A stretch of 64,000 nucleotides of DNA from Leptobrachium leishanense (lineage: Eukaryota; Chordata; Amphibia; Anura; Megophryidae), in the NCBI GenBank assembly GCA_009667805.1, contig CM019067.1, forward strand, positions 63,532,637 to 63,596,636, given 5' to 3'. Position 1 is the first letter of the stretch; each line of letters opens with the position of its first letter. The notes below the pieces were generated by a model. That model made no database searches and was not told the DNA's origin. It saw only the letters and a list, made by a program, of their open reading frames with translations. Both the position numbers and the translations under genes were made by a program. Of this stretch, positions 10,966 through 21,416 are shown piece after piece.

Positions 10966-11240
10966 TGTCATTAAAAGAAACTTGGGGAAGGGTTAAACGG
11001 GCACTGGAGGATAGTAGTGTTACCCAGAAGATCAAGGCCGACAGACACAGGAGGCCGGCACCCGTGTATCAAGTTGGGGACAGGGTTTGGCTTTCTTCAC
11101 GGAACATCAAGCTTTTAGTACCCTCCATGAAACTGGCACCCAGATACATAGGGCCCTATAAGATTCTGCGGCGAATCAATCCGGTCTCCTATGCTTTGGC
11201 ACTGCCCTCCATATCAGGATACACAATGTGTTCCACGTGA
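10917..11240 (+). pseudogene. Chromovirus integrase C-terminal region (frame-shifted segment)
   Basis: Pol continues in another frame with the basic integrase C-terminal domain, including the family-typical YQVGDRVWLSSRNIKL and KLAPRYIGPYKI segments (about 11066-11165). This DNA-binding, SH3-like region precedes the chromodomain. A one-base shift near 11208-11216 ends the frame at 11240. Confidence 0.83.
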
Positions 11241-11707
11241 GCCTTTTGAAACCACTCTTGTGTAATCGGTACACCAAGGCCCGTGTCCCCCCTCCTCCGG
11301 TCTCTGTGGAGGGCGAGGAGGAGTTTGAAGTTGAAGCCATTCTGGACGCCAGGGTTTCTAGGGGGGTCCTTCAGTACTTGGTTGACTGGGTGGGCTACGG
11401 TCCGGAGGATCGCTCTTGGCTTCCGGCTACTGAGGTTCATGCTCCTCGGTTGGTGAGGGCTTTTTATTTGGCTCATCCCCGCGCCCCTGGGGGTCGTCCA
11501 GTGGCCGCCCGTAGAGGGGGGGTTCTGTCACGTTGGCCCCCGCACCCCCGGCGCCTGGCAGCAGCTTCCTCGCTGCTCGCTGGCCAGGCGCCGAGTGATA
11601 TTGCGGTCGCTTCCGCACACGTGGGGACGCCGGGGGGCGGGGCCTGGCGGGCTGGCGCGGACCCGCCGGGTTTAAAGCCCAGACTCTCAGAGAAGCCGGT
11701 GCCCTGA
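11216..11707 (+). pseudogene. Chromovirus integrase tail with chromodomain
   Basis: Last Pol segment. FEVEAILDAR ... LQYLVDWVGYG ... DRSWLPA is a chromodomain (about 11317-11440). In chromoviruses it recognises chromatin marks such as methylated histone H3 and steers integration. The frame runs through the polypurine tract into the 3' LTR and stops at TGA 11705-11707, which lies inside the LTR 12-mer used for the predicted self-priming. Whether this overlap is real depends on the C-run length at about 11546, which differs between the LTRs. Confidence 0.82.
11513..11522 (+). other. Polypurine tract
   Basis: AGAGGGGGGG ends three bases before the 3' LTR and is the expected plus-strand primer site. 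Confidence 0.7.
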
Positions 11708-12389
11708 CGTGGTAGTTACTTCCCGCAGAGCTCTTGTATATTGTTACATAATTATTGACTATTCTGTGTATGACACCTGGCATTGGCAAACTAACGATTC
11801 TGTGCATGACCCTTGGCATTGGCAAACTGACGATTCTGTGTATGACCCCTGGCATTGGCAAACTAACGATTCTGTGCATGACCCTTGCATTGGCAAACTA
11901 ACGATTCTGTGCATGACCCTTGGCATGGCAAACTAACGATTCTGTGCATGACCCTTGGCATTGGCAAACTAACGATTCTGTGCATGACCCCTGGTATTGG
12001 CAAATCAACGATTCTGTGAATAACTCCTGGTATTGACTTTACTCCTCTATTCTGGTATTGAGGTCAGTCTGTGTGGCACCCCAAGCACACATCAGACCAC
12101 CCCTTGTATTGTTAGGGTCTTGGAGGAGTTAACTATTCTAGTTCTTGTGTATCATTCTGTGTCTGTCTAGTCGTGCCGACCACTCTAAGGATCGGAAGGG
12201 TAGAGAGTGTCCTGCGTATAGGGACCACTAGCCAGATAGCAGAGGGATCCGTGACGTCTCTCTTGTATGTGTTCTGTACTGCCCTTCTAGTAGTCTGTCT
12301 AGTCGTACCGACCACTCTAAGGATCGGAAGGTTAGAGAGTGACCTGCGTACAGGGACCACCACTATAGTAATCAGGGGGATCCGTGACA
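11526..12389 (+). repeat. 3' LTR of chromovirus
   Basis: 864 bp, TGTCACG...GTGACA. Visible differences from the 5' LTR are one- or two-base indels: a C run near 11546, single-base losses in tandem units 4 and 5, and a G near 12121. The 12-mer matching the predicted transcript start is at 11701-11712. Confidence 0.92.
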
Positions 12390-12394
12390 ATAAC

Positions 12395-13660
12395 ACTGAT
12401 TAATATTCAATAAACCACTAAAAGTAAGAGAGGATATAATAATCACTTTTAAATGCATATAGCTACTATAACTAAATTTAAGCACTGATGCACAAGACAC
12501 TTTTTTCTAATAAAAGGGGTGTTAAATGGGACAGTGACTATATGGCCACTGTTTAGATAGTGTAGATATCACCACAAACTCCTGTTTTTTGAGGCTACAA
12601 GTAATGTCTTCTATACACATTGTTTACGAATAAGTCACATTTTTCTCTCAATCTGCCATCATACAGATTATATGGGTATACAGTTTGACAATTGGGAGAC
12701 CCTGCGGGGTGCACAAATTACTTCTACAGTGTTAGCTCCATTTGAGTTTAATATGTGCAATGTTTTGTTTTTTGCGATGCATATGGCGAAAAGGGGGAAG
12801 TTTTTTAAAGCCTCAACTGTTGAATTTTGTGAAAAAAAAAAAAAACTCTATCTTCCTGGCCGAGAACCGCCAACCGGAAGTAAAAGAGGCGGCGCTTGGA
12901 ACGCGGTGGAACGCGGAAGTTAAAAAGCGGTGTTTTGGAACGCGGTGGAACGCGGAAGTAAACCCGCATGCGCAAAATGGCGGCGCCCATTATCAGATGT
13001 CGAAGAAACCGGAAGGATCATTAAAGAAGCAAACAGGACATAGGGGATAATTAAGAAAGCTTATGGACACTATAAAAGGGTCTATAGGACCATGATAACC
13101 ATTCCAGCTGATGAAGCCGCTACTTGATGCGGCGAAACGCGTTCTGGTGGCGATTTTAACTATATTTTAAATAAATTTTATTTTTCCATCTCCAATTCTG
13201 ATTCCTGCTTTGCTGATTCCTGCAACATCGGTGGTTTTTCCTCTGGGTTTTTTTTTCCCACAAAAAAACCTATGGGCATATATCCATGAGCTGTGTGAGC
13301 TCCACAGAATGTGAGTACGATTCCAACTGTACATAACATTGTGACCTTAATTTGTGGATCTACACAAGGAATTCTCTTCCTTTTTCCCTTCCTACTGTTT
13401 AAACTTCGGACAGAAAATTTGCTGTAAGGTGGGGGTCACCTAAGAAGTTGAAGACAATCACCCGCATGCCTGGACCCACTCAGAGCCAGTGTACGGCTCT
13501 ACACTTGTGAGTGGGATATATACCACATATATTTATATATTATTGTGTATAACAGTGTTGCACTATTATTGTCTCTTTTATATTATATATATATACATAC
13601 ACGAGATTCCGGGACCCCAGAGAGCAGTACTTGCGCCGATCCAGGTTATTGATTCTTTCA
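12395..13660 (+). repeat. Right arm of the Penelope palindrome, outer part
   Basis: Continues the right Penelope copy after the chromovirus, as the inverted copy of 778-2050. It contains the GC-rich TTCCGCGTTCC-type repeat near 12890-12960, the ribozyme-like motif and the 3' end. It ends against the 14-bp direct repeat at 13658-13671. Confidence 0.8.
13099..13150 (+). ncRNA. Hammerhead-like ribozyme motif, right Penelope copy
   Basis: CCA-TT-CCAG (13099-13107) precedes CTGATGA (13108-13114). One extra A is followed by stem II GCCGC (13116-13120) / GCGGC (13129-13133) with an 8-nt loop. GAAA (13134-13137), a two-base-pair stem III (AC GC GT) and GTT (13141-13143) follow. After the predicted cleavage site at 13143/13144, CTGG-TGG pairs with CCAG and CCA, giving stem I with a two-base bulge. 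This is a type I hammerhead layout, known from Penelope-like elements. The extra A beside the core is unusual, and minimal stem III forms often need dimers. Confidence 0.68.
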
Positions 13661-13671
13661 CAAACACGTGA

Positions 13672-14238
13672 GTTTACCTCTTTTGAAGGTTACTACTTAT
13701 TTGTTATGACTCAGTGGGGTTGCGCTAAGACCTATTTGTGTATTCTTACATGAAACTTGTGAGAACACTGCTGACTGGCTGCTTGTGGGAATATTGCTGA
13801 CTGCCCGCCAACAACTGAATACGGGACGGGGTCATCCCAAATAGACCCTCCGCTGGAACATTGAGCCTCTATATTCAGGCTCTGAACCACGTGATTGGAA
13901 CACCTGCCTGTGTTTACCTGTGTATATATATATATAAACAATACTGTACCATTGTATGCCTTTCCCTTTTATATCTTACATATCCTTCATTTGCGAGTAA
14001 CTACACCACACAAGAAAAAGTTTTGCTGATCAAAATGCTGACGGTCAGCGGGAGCTCCCTCTACACGCGGCCGACCACTATGGCCACCGGACACGCCCCC
14101 CTACAAAATAATTTTAACTGTGTGCACACAATAAGTGTGCTACAAAACACACTTAAAACTTTTATAAAACATGGCCTAAAGAATTTGTCAAATTACAATC
14201 TTTAAATAGAATGCATTTGATTATACTACAGCAATATT
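13672..14238. other. No recognisable gene
   Basis: Flank of the Penelope composite. A short TA-dinucleotide run lies near 13922-13935. I see no gene or element ends here. Confidence 0.4.
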
Positions 14239-15329
14239 TTAACCCCTTCCATGCGGAGGACGTGTTCAGCGCGTTCTGCCGCATGTACACTTCGCTGCGG
14301 AAGACGCGATGAGCGCATCCTCCCTTTGCAGTGGCGATCGGTCAGGATTCCGGCCGATCGCGGCGACCCCCGGTGCGTGCTGACATCCTCGATGTCAGCC
14401 CAGACTCCGGAACCCAGGCAGGCACGATAGACGTCATCGCGCCAGCGCGATGACATCTATTACAGGCACCCCCCACCAGTGCGGGGAAGGTGCCTGAAGG
14501 GGGGTCCTTTGGAACTCTCTGCCTCCCCATCCGTGCAGGGCTCCAAGAAAAGGCAGGCACAGTTTGGAAGGGCACAACCTGCCCTTCCAAACGGCGGCTG
14601 TCTTTAACCCCTAGGGTGCTGGATCGCGATTCGACGCCAACATAGCATAGCGCGATGACGTCAGTTCTGAAATTAACCCCTAGCTGCCACCTATGGTGGA
14701 GATAAGGGGTTCCAATGAACCCCCTATCTCCCGATGCGTGGCAGCTAGGGGTTAATGGCCTTTTCAATGATTTCAAACATGACCATGTAAAATGTACAAA
14801 GAAAAATATTACAAATAATTTAAAAAAAAAAAAAAACAGTTTTTCTTGTTTTGTCTGTTTTATTAATGCAGCAATATTGTTCTCATTCAATTACAATGTG
14901 AACAATGATGCTGCACTAACGATTTTTTCTATGAGTGCGTTTGCTAAAAACACGTCATTTCCCCCCCAAATAAAAGGTAACAAGTCCCCATTTCAAATTT
15001 TTTTTAACAAGTGCACCCCATAGAAAATATAAACGCAAAGGCTCGGATGACAAAATGTAAAAAAAAAAGAAGCGCTTTACACAATGTAGATGATTGAAAA
15101 TTCAACTTTTATTGCATTTTTTGATATAATATTCAGGCAGGACGTGACGTATACATATAATAATGATATATTATGAATCTGTTGAGTCTGCCGGAAAGAA
15201 CGATATATATAATATGTCTGGGTCATACAATAAAATGTGGCTTCAAATCGCGTTTAAACATGATGAGCAAAAGCGGTAAAAATGAGCTCAGCACACAGAC
15301 GTGAAATGGCTCAGCAGCGAAAGGGTTAA
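14239..15329. mobile_element. piggyBac-like MITE, copy A
   Basis: Bounded by TTAA at both ends (14239-14242, 15326-15329) with short inverted ends TTAACCCCTT / AAGGGTTAA. Interior segments recur in the copies at 35389, 51919 and 61224: repeated short hairpins, ATGACGTCA sites, a CAGCTAGGGGTTAA block, an AT-rich stretch, and a conserved end segment with GAACGATATATA. There is no coding capacity. TTAA target plus CCC-starting ends fits piggyBac; Kolobok is the alternative. Confidence 0.7.
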
Positions 15330-15510
15330 TTATCATTTCATCATTGCTCTACAAAAAAACATTATGGATACATATCAAAAATAAATTCTCTGGCAATTTT
15401 TCAATCCTGATAATTGTTTAAAATTATTTACAAAATCACATTTAAGAAAACTTAAAAACTTAATCACTATAGTGATTATTTTCAGGAACTAAATTACAGA
15501 AGTTAATGTC

Positions 15511-16163
15511 TGTCACGGGGTCAGGAGGTTGGAACCGGAGTGCCCAGGCAGAATAGAGTCCAGAACGAGGTACCAAGGGATGAGGCAAAATTATAGTAAA
15601 AATAATTGTCCGGGTCAGTGCTGGCAGCAAGGAACGGTAGTCCAGTAACAAGCAAAGGGGAACTGATACACTTGGAAGCAAATATAAGGGAGCTATTATG
15701 AACACATTGCCAGGAGAGGAAGTGACGCTGAAGCAAATGTGTAGTGATTCTGTGCACGTATTTATAGGCAGGTGAGCTGCCACACCTGTGGCCAGACCTA
15801 CCCCAGCTCTCATTGGCTGCAGCCTGCAGGGAAGAAGTCCCCCTCAGCTAGCCCCAGAGAATTCCCAGTGGACGCAAGCCATGCCCCCAACGCATCATAG
15901 GGCATACCAAGTCCCTAACGCCATCTTGTTTCCACACCCACGGCCAGGCAAGGCCGCACCAGAGCCAGGAAGCCTGACCGGCAGGGAAGAACCAGGCAGC
16001 CGGGATCCCAGCACAATGCCACCAATGCCAAGCATGAGGGAGACTCCAAGCGACTCCAGGACCCATAGACCCCCTCGAGAGACAGATCAGCATGGCCGAC
16101 GCCATACCGGGGGTCGTTCAGGTGAGCGCCTGAGGCGGCGGAATGCTGCCGCAGGTCATGACA
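15511..16163. mobile_element. Solo LTR with 5-bp TSD
   Basis: A 653-bp segment with TGTCACGG...CATGACA ends, flanked by ATGTC at 15506-15510 and 16164-16168. No internal region is present, so this is a recombination-derived solo LTR. TATAAATA on the minus strand (15759-15766) hints at a minus-strand orientation, but TATTTATA could serve the plus strand. Confidence 0.75.
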
Positions 16164-16449
16164 ATGTCAATTAAATGCACTTTGACCAAAACCTTGTCAT
16201 ACTCCACAAACAAAGGCCCTCATTCGAACCATGGTGTAAATGTAACCAGAGCTGAGCAGCAGTAGAACTTAGAGCATACATATAAGGAGGCAAGTGAATT
16301 ATAAAATGGAATGTTTTCCAAGGAATATTTGAAGGTAAAATTTAGAGGAGCTTCACTATTCCTAAGTTCATTTGTCACATGGTTCCTAACACAATATTCT
16401 GAACGTTATGGGTAAAACAATATAAGAATGTTATTTCCTGTTAGCTTTG
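16164..16449. other. No recognisable feature
   Basis: Unique-looking sequence; I see nothing I can name. Confidence 0.3.
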
Positions 16450-16664
16450 TGTGCATTTTTTTTTTTGAGAAAGTATTTTACCAAAAAGGATGCATGAGAC
16501 TTCTCCCGTTTTCAAGTATGTCCCGGGTGGCGAGTATGTACTGTTGGGTGTCTTGCCTAAGGTCACTTTCTGGAGAGGTGCTCTTGCTGGGCTTCGAACC
16601 TGTGTCTCCACAGTCTCCACAGTCATAGAGCAGTGATGTTACCTCTACTCCACCCAGCCGGCAC
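16450..16664 (-). mobile_element. tRNA-type SINE with LINE-derived tail
   Basis: Read on the minus strand: a tRNA-like head with a perfect pol III B box GGTTCGAAGCC (16590-16600), a middle part with GACCTTAGGCAAGACAC resembling the MIR/L2-type conserved tail, and a terminal about 50-bp tail (CTTGAAAACGGGAGAA ... GGTAAAATA). The tail closely matches the 3' end of the LINE fragment at 24152-24197/25178. Such SINEs are mobilised by the LINE whose tail they share. Confidence 0.6.
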
Positions 16665-18065
16665 AAGATAAGCTGCTCCCCTTTACTTTGGAGATATGGT
16701 TCACCATTAACCAGGATATGAGAGGATCTGATTTAGAAATTCAAGGTTCAGGATTACTCCTGGACAATTGGGGCTACATTACATTCATTGTGGTAAAACG
16801 GGGATGCTAGGGAGAAAAACTGCGAAAAAAATTTCTCCATAGCTCCCCCGTTTTACCGCGATATTACAATGCAGGTACATAAAAAGCTACCTGCATTGTC
16901 ACCGGGCGCTACGCCCCGGGATGCATGCAGCAGCACTAAGCGCCACCCCACACATCCCCTCGATGGAGTCCATAGGACTTCGTTGAACTTCTCCTCTGCC
17001 GGTCACAAGACCTGCCGGATCTCTCCTCGCGAGATCCGGCAGGTCGGTGTAGTGATCCGCACGGGGAGACTGGGGGACTTTTTCCCACAGTCTCTCACTG
17101 CTCCCGCCGGGCAGAGGAGGCGGGCAGAGCCGCGGTCCTAGCCGAGGGATAGTAGGTGAGTATCTGAACTTTTTTGGGGGTCACTGCTGGTGCTGACGGA
17201 TTCTGCACCAGCGGAATCTGTTAGCACCAAGTCCAGGCTGTGGTTAACTTTTTGCTAACCGCAGCTGGACGGTAATCAGCGTTGCGACTTTGTAATCCTA
17301 GCACTGATTAACACTTTGCGCTCCCCATGTTAAGTATAAGGAGCGCAAAAGTACAGTAACCTCGCGGTGAAAAGAGCAAGGTACCAAATGCTAACGAGTT
17401 TCTTAAATCATTTTGGTTTGGAATGTGATGTGCGGTGGCTACCAGGGCTAACGTTAACGCTCACTCAGGTGAGCGCTAGGGATGAGCCGAACGCCCCCGT
17501 GTTCGGTTCGCATTCGAAATCGAACAATTTCAAAAGTTTGAGTTCGAACTCGAACACGATCCGAACTCAATGTAAGTCAATGGGACCCGAACGTTCGATT
17601 TTTAGAGTGCCCTCCAAGAGGGCATATATGCTAGATATTTGACATAAAAGGTGTATCGGGGTCCGGGTAGTGCCCTGGGGGACAGGAAACAAGGACAAAA
17701 AGTAAAAAAAAAGTTTTTAAAGAAACAGTGAGTTTTCCATGAAATAAAGGTTAAGAATAAAAATGAAAAATTCCTTCAAATATCGTACCTAGGAGGTCCT
17801 CATAACCTGCCCGTGAAGTGGCAGATTTGTAGGATGTATAGAAACATTTAAAGACAAAAAATGATATTTCAAATGACGGTAAATAGTTTTCCTTTAATCT
17901 ATTCATAAACAACTGCTTGGGGCGGCAGCCTGTATGAAAAGAGGAGAAGTTTTAGGACATGCAGAACAAGTTTAGAGATTTTTTTGGCTAAATTATGGTG
18001 AAACTTATGCAGGCTTTGGATGAAAGTAACAATAGGTGCTTTAAAATTGGGCCTTTAGTGTCGGC

Positions 18066-18480
18066 AACAGTGCCGTCACACGTAACCCCTCTGTGGTATT
18101 GTGGAAGAGTGCAGGGTTGGACCCTGCGGCCAAATATTAAAATGATATGAATCTGGTACAGGCGTCAGTGCACCCAAATATTTTGCCTTTGGTGGCAGCA
18201 AGTGCCTTCACACTGTAACCCCTCTGTGGTATTGTGGAAGAGTGCAGTGGTGGACCGTGCGGTCCAATATTAAAATGATATGAATCTGGTATAGGCGTCA
18301 GTGGCAGTGCACCCAAATATTGTGCCTTTGGTGGCAGCAAGTGCCTTCACACCGTAAGTAACCCATCTGTGGTATTGTGGAAGACTGCAGGATTGAACCC
18401 TGCGGTCAAATATTAAAATGATATGAATCTGGTATAGGTGGCAGTGCACTCAAATATTTTACTGTGCCAAGACAGATTCT
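18066..18480 (+). repeat. About 135-bp tandem repeat, three copies
   Basis: Units share GTAACCCCTCTGTGGTATTG and TTAAAATGATATGAATCTGG, starting near 18073, 18207 and 18345. They lie inside the hAT-like element. Confidence 0.75.
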
Positions 18481-18800
18481 AATTTGCTGAACTTTGGTAG
18501 AACTCACTGATACACACTGTCCCTGACAGCCTGGCAGTGCCAACACAGATTCAAATTCCCAGAAATCTCCTACAACTCACTGAAACACACTGTCCCTGAT
18601 AGCCTGGCAGTGCCACATAGATTCTAATTCCCAGAAATCTCATACAACTCACTGAAACACACTGTCCCTGATAGCCTGGCAGTGCCAACACAGATTCAAA
18701 TTCCCAGAAATCTCCTACAACTCACTGCAACACACTGTCCCTGATAGCCTGGCAGTGCCACATAGATTCTAATTCCCAGAAATCTCCTACAACGTCACTG
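18480..18800 (+). repeat. About 72-bp tandem repeat, about four and a half copies
   Basis: Units share AATTCCCAGAAATCTC and CACACTGTCCCTGATAGCC. They follow directly after the 135-bp array in the same element. Confidence 0.75.
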
Positions 18801-19196
18801 ATACACCCTGACAGAATAATCTCCTCTCCTCTCTGATTCACTCCTGCAAATACACGTGCTGGGGCTGCAGGCAGGGAAGCCTTATATACTGTGCTGCGGG
18901 ACTTAGCTCTGTGAGCCCATGAGTGGGCAAAATTTGCCCAATCAGGACTCTGAGCCGTGATTGGCATAGTCTTGCACCTGACCTGTGGTGCAAGGCTGTA
19001 GCCAATTACAAGCTTCAGGCCAGTGGAAAAGTGCATTGTGGTACATTCTGGGCGAACATGCGGTGAACACGCAGAAATGTTCGGAGTTCGATGAACAGCC
19101 GAACGGGCGATGTTCGAATCGAACTCCGAACTGATCCGAACTGAACGCTCATCCCTAGCGAGTGCTAACATTAACATCAACTATGTAATGTAGCCC

Positions 19197-19798
19197 TTAG
19201 ACTTTTAGTGATCGCTGGCTACCTTATCCTTTTTGCTCATAGATTACAAGCCGTGTGACCTGAATCACTAAATACTACCTGTAGAAGAGCATGGAGTATT
19301 TACATTAAAATTGAATACATTTTGAGAGAGACCAATATCTGAAGGTACTGTTTCTGGATAGATTCCAAGTAAAAACCTTTCAAAGTGATTAGAAAACAAT
19401 TTATTCTGTCCATGCCATCTCCTGAATCAGGCAGAAAAATAATTTGTCTTAATGCAACACGAATTGTAAAATACATTTCCAAGAAAATCAGTTTACAGTT
19501 ATCTGACAGCAGCATTTGCAATCAAATTCTAAATGTATTCCTTTGTGGGTTTTACAAAAATATTATAACCCAATTCACTAGCAAGTGCTTTTTGTTGAAG
19601 TAAAATATAAGATTAATTTGAAACATGGGATGCATAGTTAACAGGTAAACATGGAAAGATGGCAATTTTGCACAGAAATTGTTATTCTGAGATGGTTAAA
19701 GAATTACAATAATATAATTTTGCTCATTTTTAATTTCTCATGCATTCATTTATTCTTTGCTGAGATGAAAGGTTCTGAACTATAAGTGGTGTCTCTTA
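19197..19798. other. No recognisable gene
   Basis: AT-rich sequence without recognisable features. Confidence 0.35.
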
Positions 19799-19806
19799 TC
19801 ATTTAG

Positions 19807-20387
19807 TAGGCTTGTGCACCGATTTTTTTTTCGGTTCGATTCGGTTCGATTTTTCGGATTTTTAAACTTTTCGATTCGGCTCGTTTCGACCGATTTCGGT
19901 TTCGATTCGATTCGGTTCGGCTCGTTTTTCGGGTACATTTTTTTTCGGAATATCGACCATTTTTCGTATTTTCGTGTCACTGTGCTCGGTTTTTGTATCG
20001 ACTTTTCGTGATTTTGGAAATTTTCGTTTTTCGGAATTGTACATTTTTCGGAATATCGACCATTTTTCGTATTTTTCGTGTCGCTTTGCTCGGTTTTTGT
20101 ATCGACTTTTCGTTTTTCGGAAAATTTTCGTTTTCCGAAAATTTTCGTTTTTCGGAAAATTTCTGTTTTTCGGAAAATTTCCGTTTTTCGGAACGTCTGT
20201 TCTCCTCGTTTGACACATTTCAAGTCCATTCGAAAAATCCGAAAATATTTCGTTTCGGCTCGGAAAACGTTTCGGATCTGACATTTTCGGATCTAAAAAT
20301 TTTCGGAAATTCGGCCGCATCCGAAAACACGAATCGGGAAATTTCGTGAAAATTCCGAAATTCCAAAACCCGAAACACACATCCCTA
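19807..20387. mobile_element. hAT-like MITE, TTCG-rich, 8-bp TSD
   Basis: Ends TAGGCTTGTGCACC / CACATCCCTA, flanked by TCATTTAG at 19799-19806 and 20388-20395. The interior is a quasi-periodic run of TTTTCGGAAAATTTTCG words, including repeated TTTTTCGGAATATCGACC segments near 19945 and 20045. This explains long low-complexity reading frames on both strands, which are not genes. Confidence 0.78.
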
Positions 20388-20662
20388 TCATTTAGCAATT
20401 TCATATGGTGTCTGCATTATTAGAATACAGCCAGAAAGAATCTTTGCCTCAAATACAGTAAACATGTGGCCAAGATTAAAAAAAATGATGAGATCTGCTT
20501 ATGTTGATTTGTAGTGATCATAATGAGATTATTAGCAATGCAGCTTCCAAAAAATATCAATAGAATATGGAAATAATATCTGTATGTGTCATAATGCCTG
20601 TGTATGGAAACTACAGTAACACCTTGTATCTGTACGGTTCAGGGATTGTCAGCAATTATAAC

Positions 20663-21408
20663 TAGGGATGTGCGTTTCGTTTTGTACCGATTCGTTTTTC
20701 TTACAAAACGGGCCGATTCAGTGCTTCGGATTCGTCCGATGTTCCGAACCGGACCGGCAACGAAATGCACACCATCCGATATATTTTCCTATACAAAATG
20801 AAAAAATTTTGTTATTTCGTATGGACATGAAATTTGTAAAGTCGCAAGTCATTTTCATTCTATTTGCAATTTCGGTTCCGCTTCAGTTAATTTCGGACAA
20901 CGTATTTTCGTATCGTTTCGGTTCCGTTGCTGATTTCGTAATTTCGTATCGTCAGTCACTTTTTCACTTGTTCCAGTGTTTTCTTTCTGCATCAATAATA
21001 TATTTATTTTAAATATTTAATTAGCTTGTCCCCTAATCCCCAGTCTAACAGTACAAGATAGTATGATTAAATAAAGTTGTGCAATGCATATTCATAAGAA
21101 AAAAAGGATCTTTCATAAAAAAACGATACGTCCGAAAGAACGAATCGGCAGGATTACCGTATCGACCGAAATATCGGAGCATCTGAAATACCATACGTCT
21201 AAAGTCAAAACGAAAATGCGAGGATGGACCCTTTGAAACGAAAAGAACAGATGATCCGAAAGACCGAAATTCCCCGATTTCACGAAACAAAAATCGATAC
21301 GAAACACCGAGCCGAAACGAAAATGGGCCGAAACAATCCGAAGCGGAACTGTTGAAAAACCAAACGTGCCAAAACGAAATGAAAAAAAAAAACACGTGCA
21401 CATCTCTA
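20663..21408. mobile_element. hAT-like MITE, second copy of the TTCG-rich group
   Basis: Ends TAGGGATGTGCG / GCACATCTCTA, flanked by ATTATAAC at 20655-20662 and 21409-21416. TTCG/CGAAA words are rich near both ends; the centre is AT-rich. No transposase. Confidence 0.78.
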
Positions 21409-21416
21409 ATTATAAC

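Larger units (their letters stand above)
6321..12394 (+). mobile_element. Ty3/gypsy chromovirus-type LTR retrotransposon with 5-bp TSD
   Basis: Element 6326-12389, flanked by ATAAC at 6321-6325 and 12390-12394. Removing the element and one TSD copy restores a sequence matching the uninterrupted left Penelope arm near 2050-2060. Order: 5' LTR, 12-nt putative self-complementary primer site, gag with one zinc knuckle, protease, RT, RNase H, integrase, chromodomain, polypurine tract, 3' LTR. This order and the chromodomain place it among vertebrate chromoviruses (sushi/Tf1-like, inference). The coding region carries about five single-base frame breaks. Confidence 0.92.
678..13657. mobile_element. 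Penelope-like composite: two inverted copies, with a chromovirus inserted
   Basis: Two copies of one Penelope-like retroelement lie head to head. The left copy reads on the minus strand and the right copy on the plus strand. Arms 778-3700 and 4679-13660 are inverted copies once the 6.07-kb LTR element at 6326-12389 is removed (about 2.92 kb each). The left copy extends about 100 bp further at its 3' end (678-777) and about 570 bp further into the ORF at the centre. Penelope elements are known for inverted or tandem partial copies and variable target duplications, so a single integration of a hairpin-like product is plausible. The 14-bp repeats at 664 and 13658 support this. Confidence 0.7.
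17477..19157. mobile_element. hAT-like element with internal tandem repeats
   Basis: Ends TAGGGATGAGC / GCTCATCCCTA are inverted repeats. The flanking 8-mers GTGAGCGC and GCGAGTGC match at six of eight positions, consistent with an aged 8-bp hAT duplication. Ends are rich in TTCG/CGAAC words. The interior carries two tandem arrays and no transposase. Confidence 0.6.
16771..19196. mobile_element. MITE with GGGCTACATTACAT inverted ends, split by a hAT element
   Basis: Ends GGGCTACATTACAT (16771-16784) and ATGTAATGTAGCCC (19183-19196) are inverted repeats. The GC-rich interior (16900-17150, with CTCGCGAG-centred hairpin near 17025) and the following AT-richer part (17220-17400) are related to 56360-56960. 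The hAT element 17477-19157 is inserted near its right end. I cannot assign a superfamily. Confidence 0.55.

Noticed and set aside
16580..16664. Possible tRNA gene
   Set aside because: It has a B box, but no complete cloverleaf, and the sequence continues into a SINE body and LINE tail.
19780..20404. Basic frames with FRKTEIF-type repeats, both strands
   Set aside because: They translate the TTTTCGG words of a hAT MITE bounded by an 8-bp duplication.
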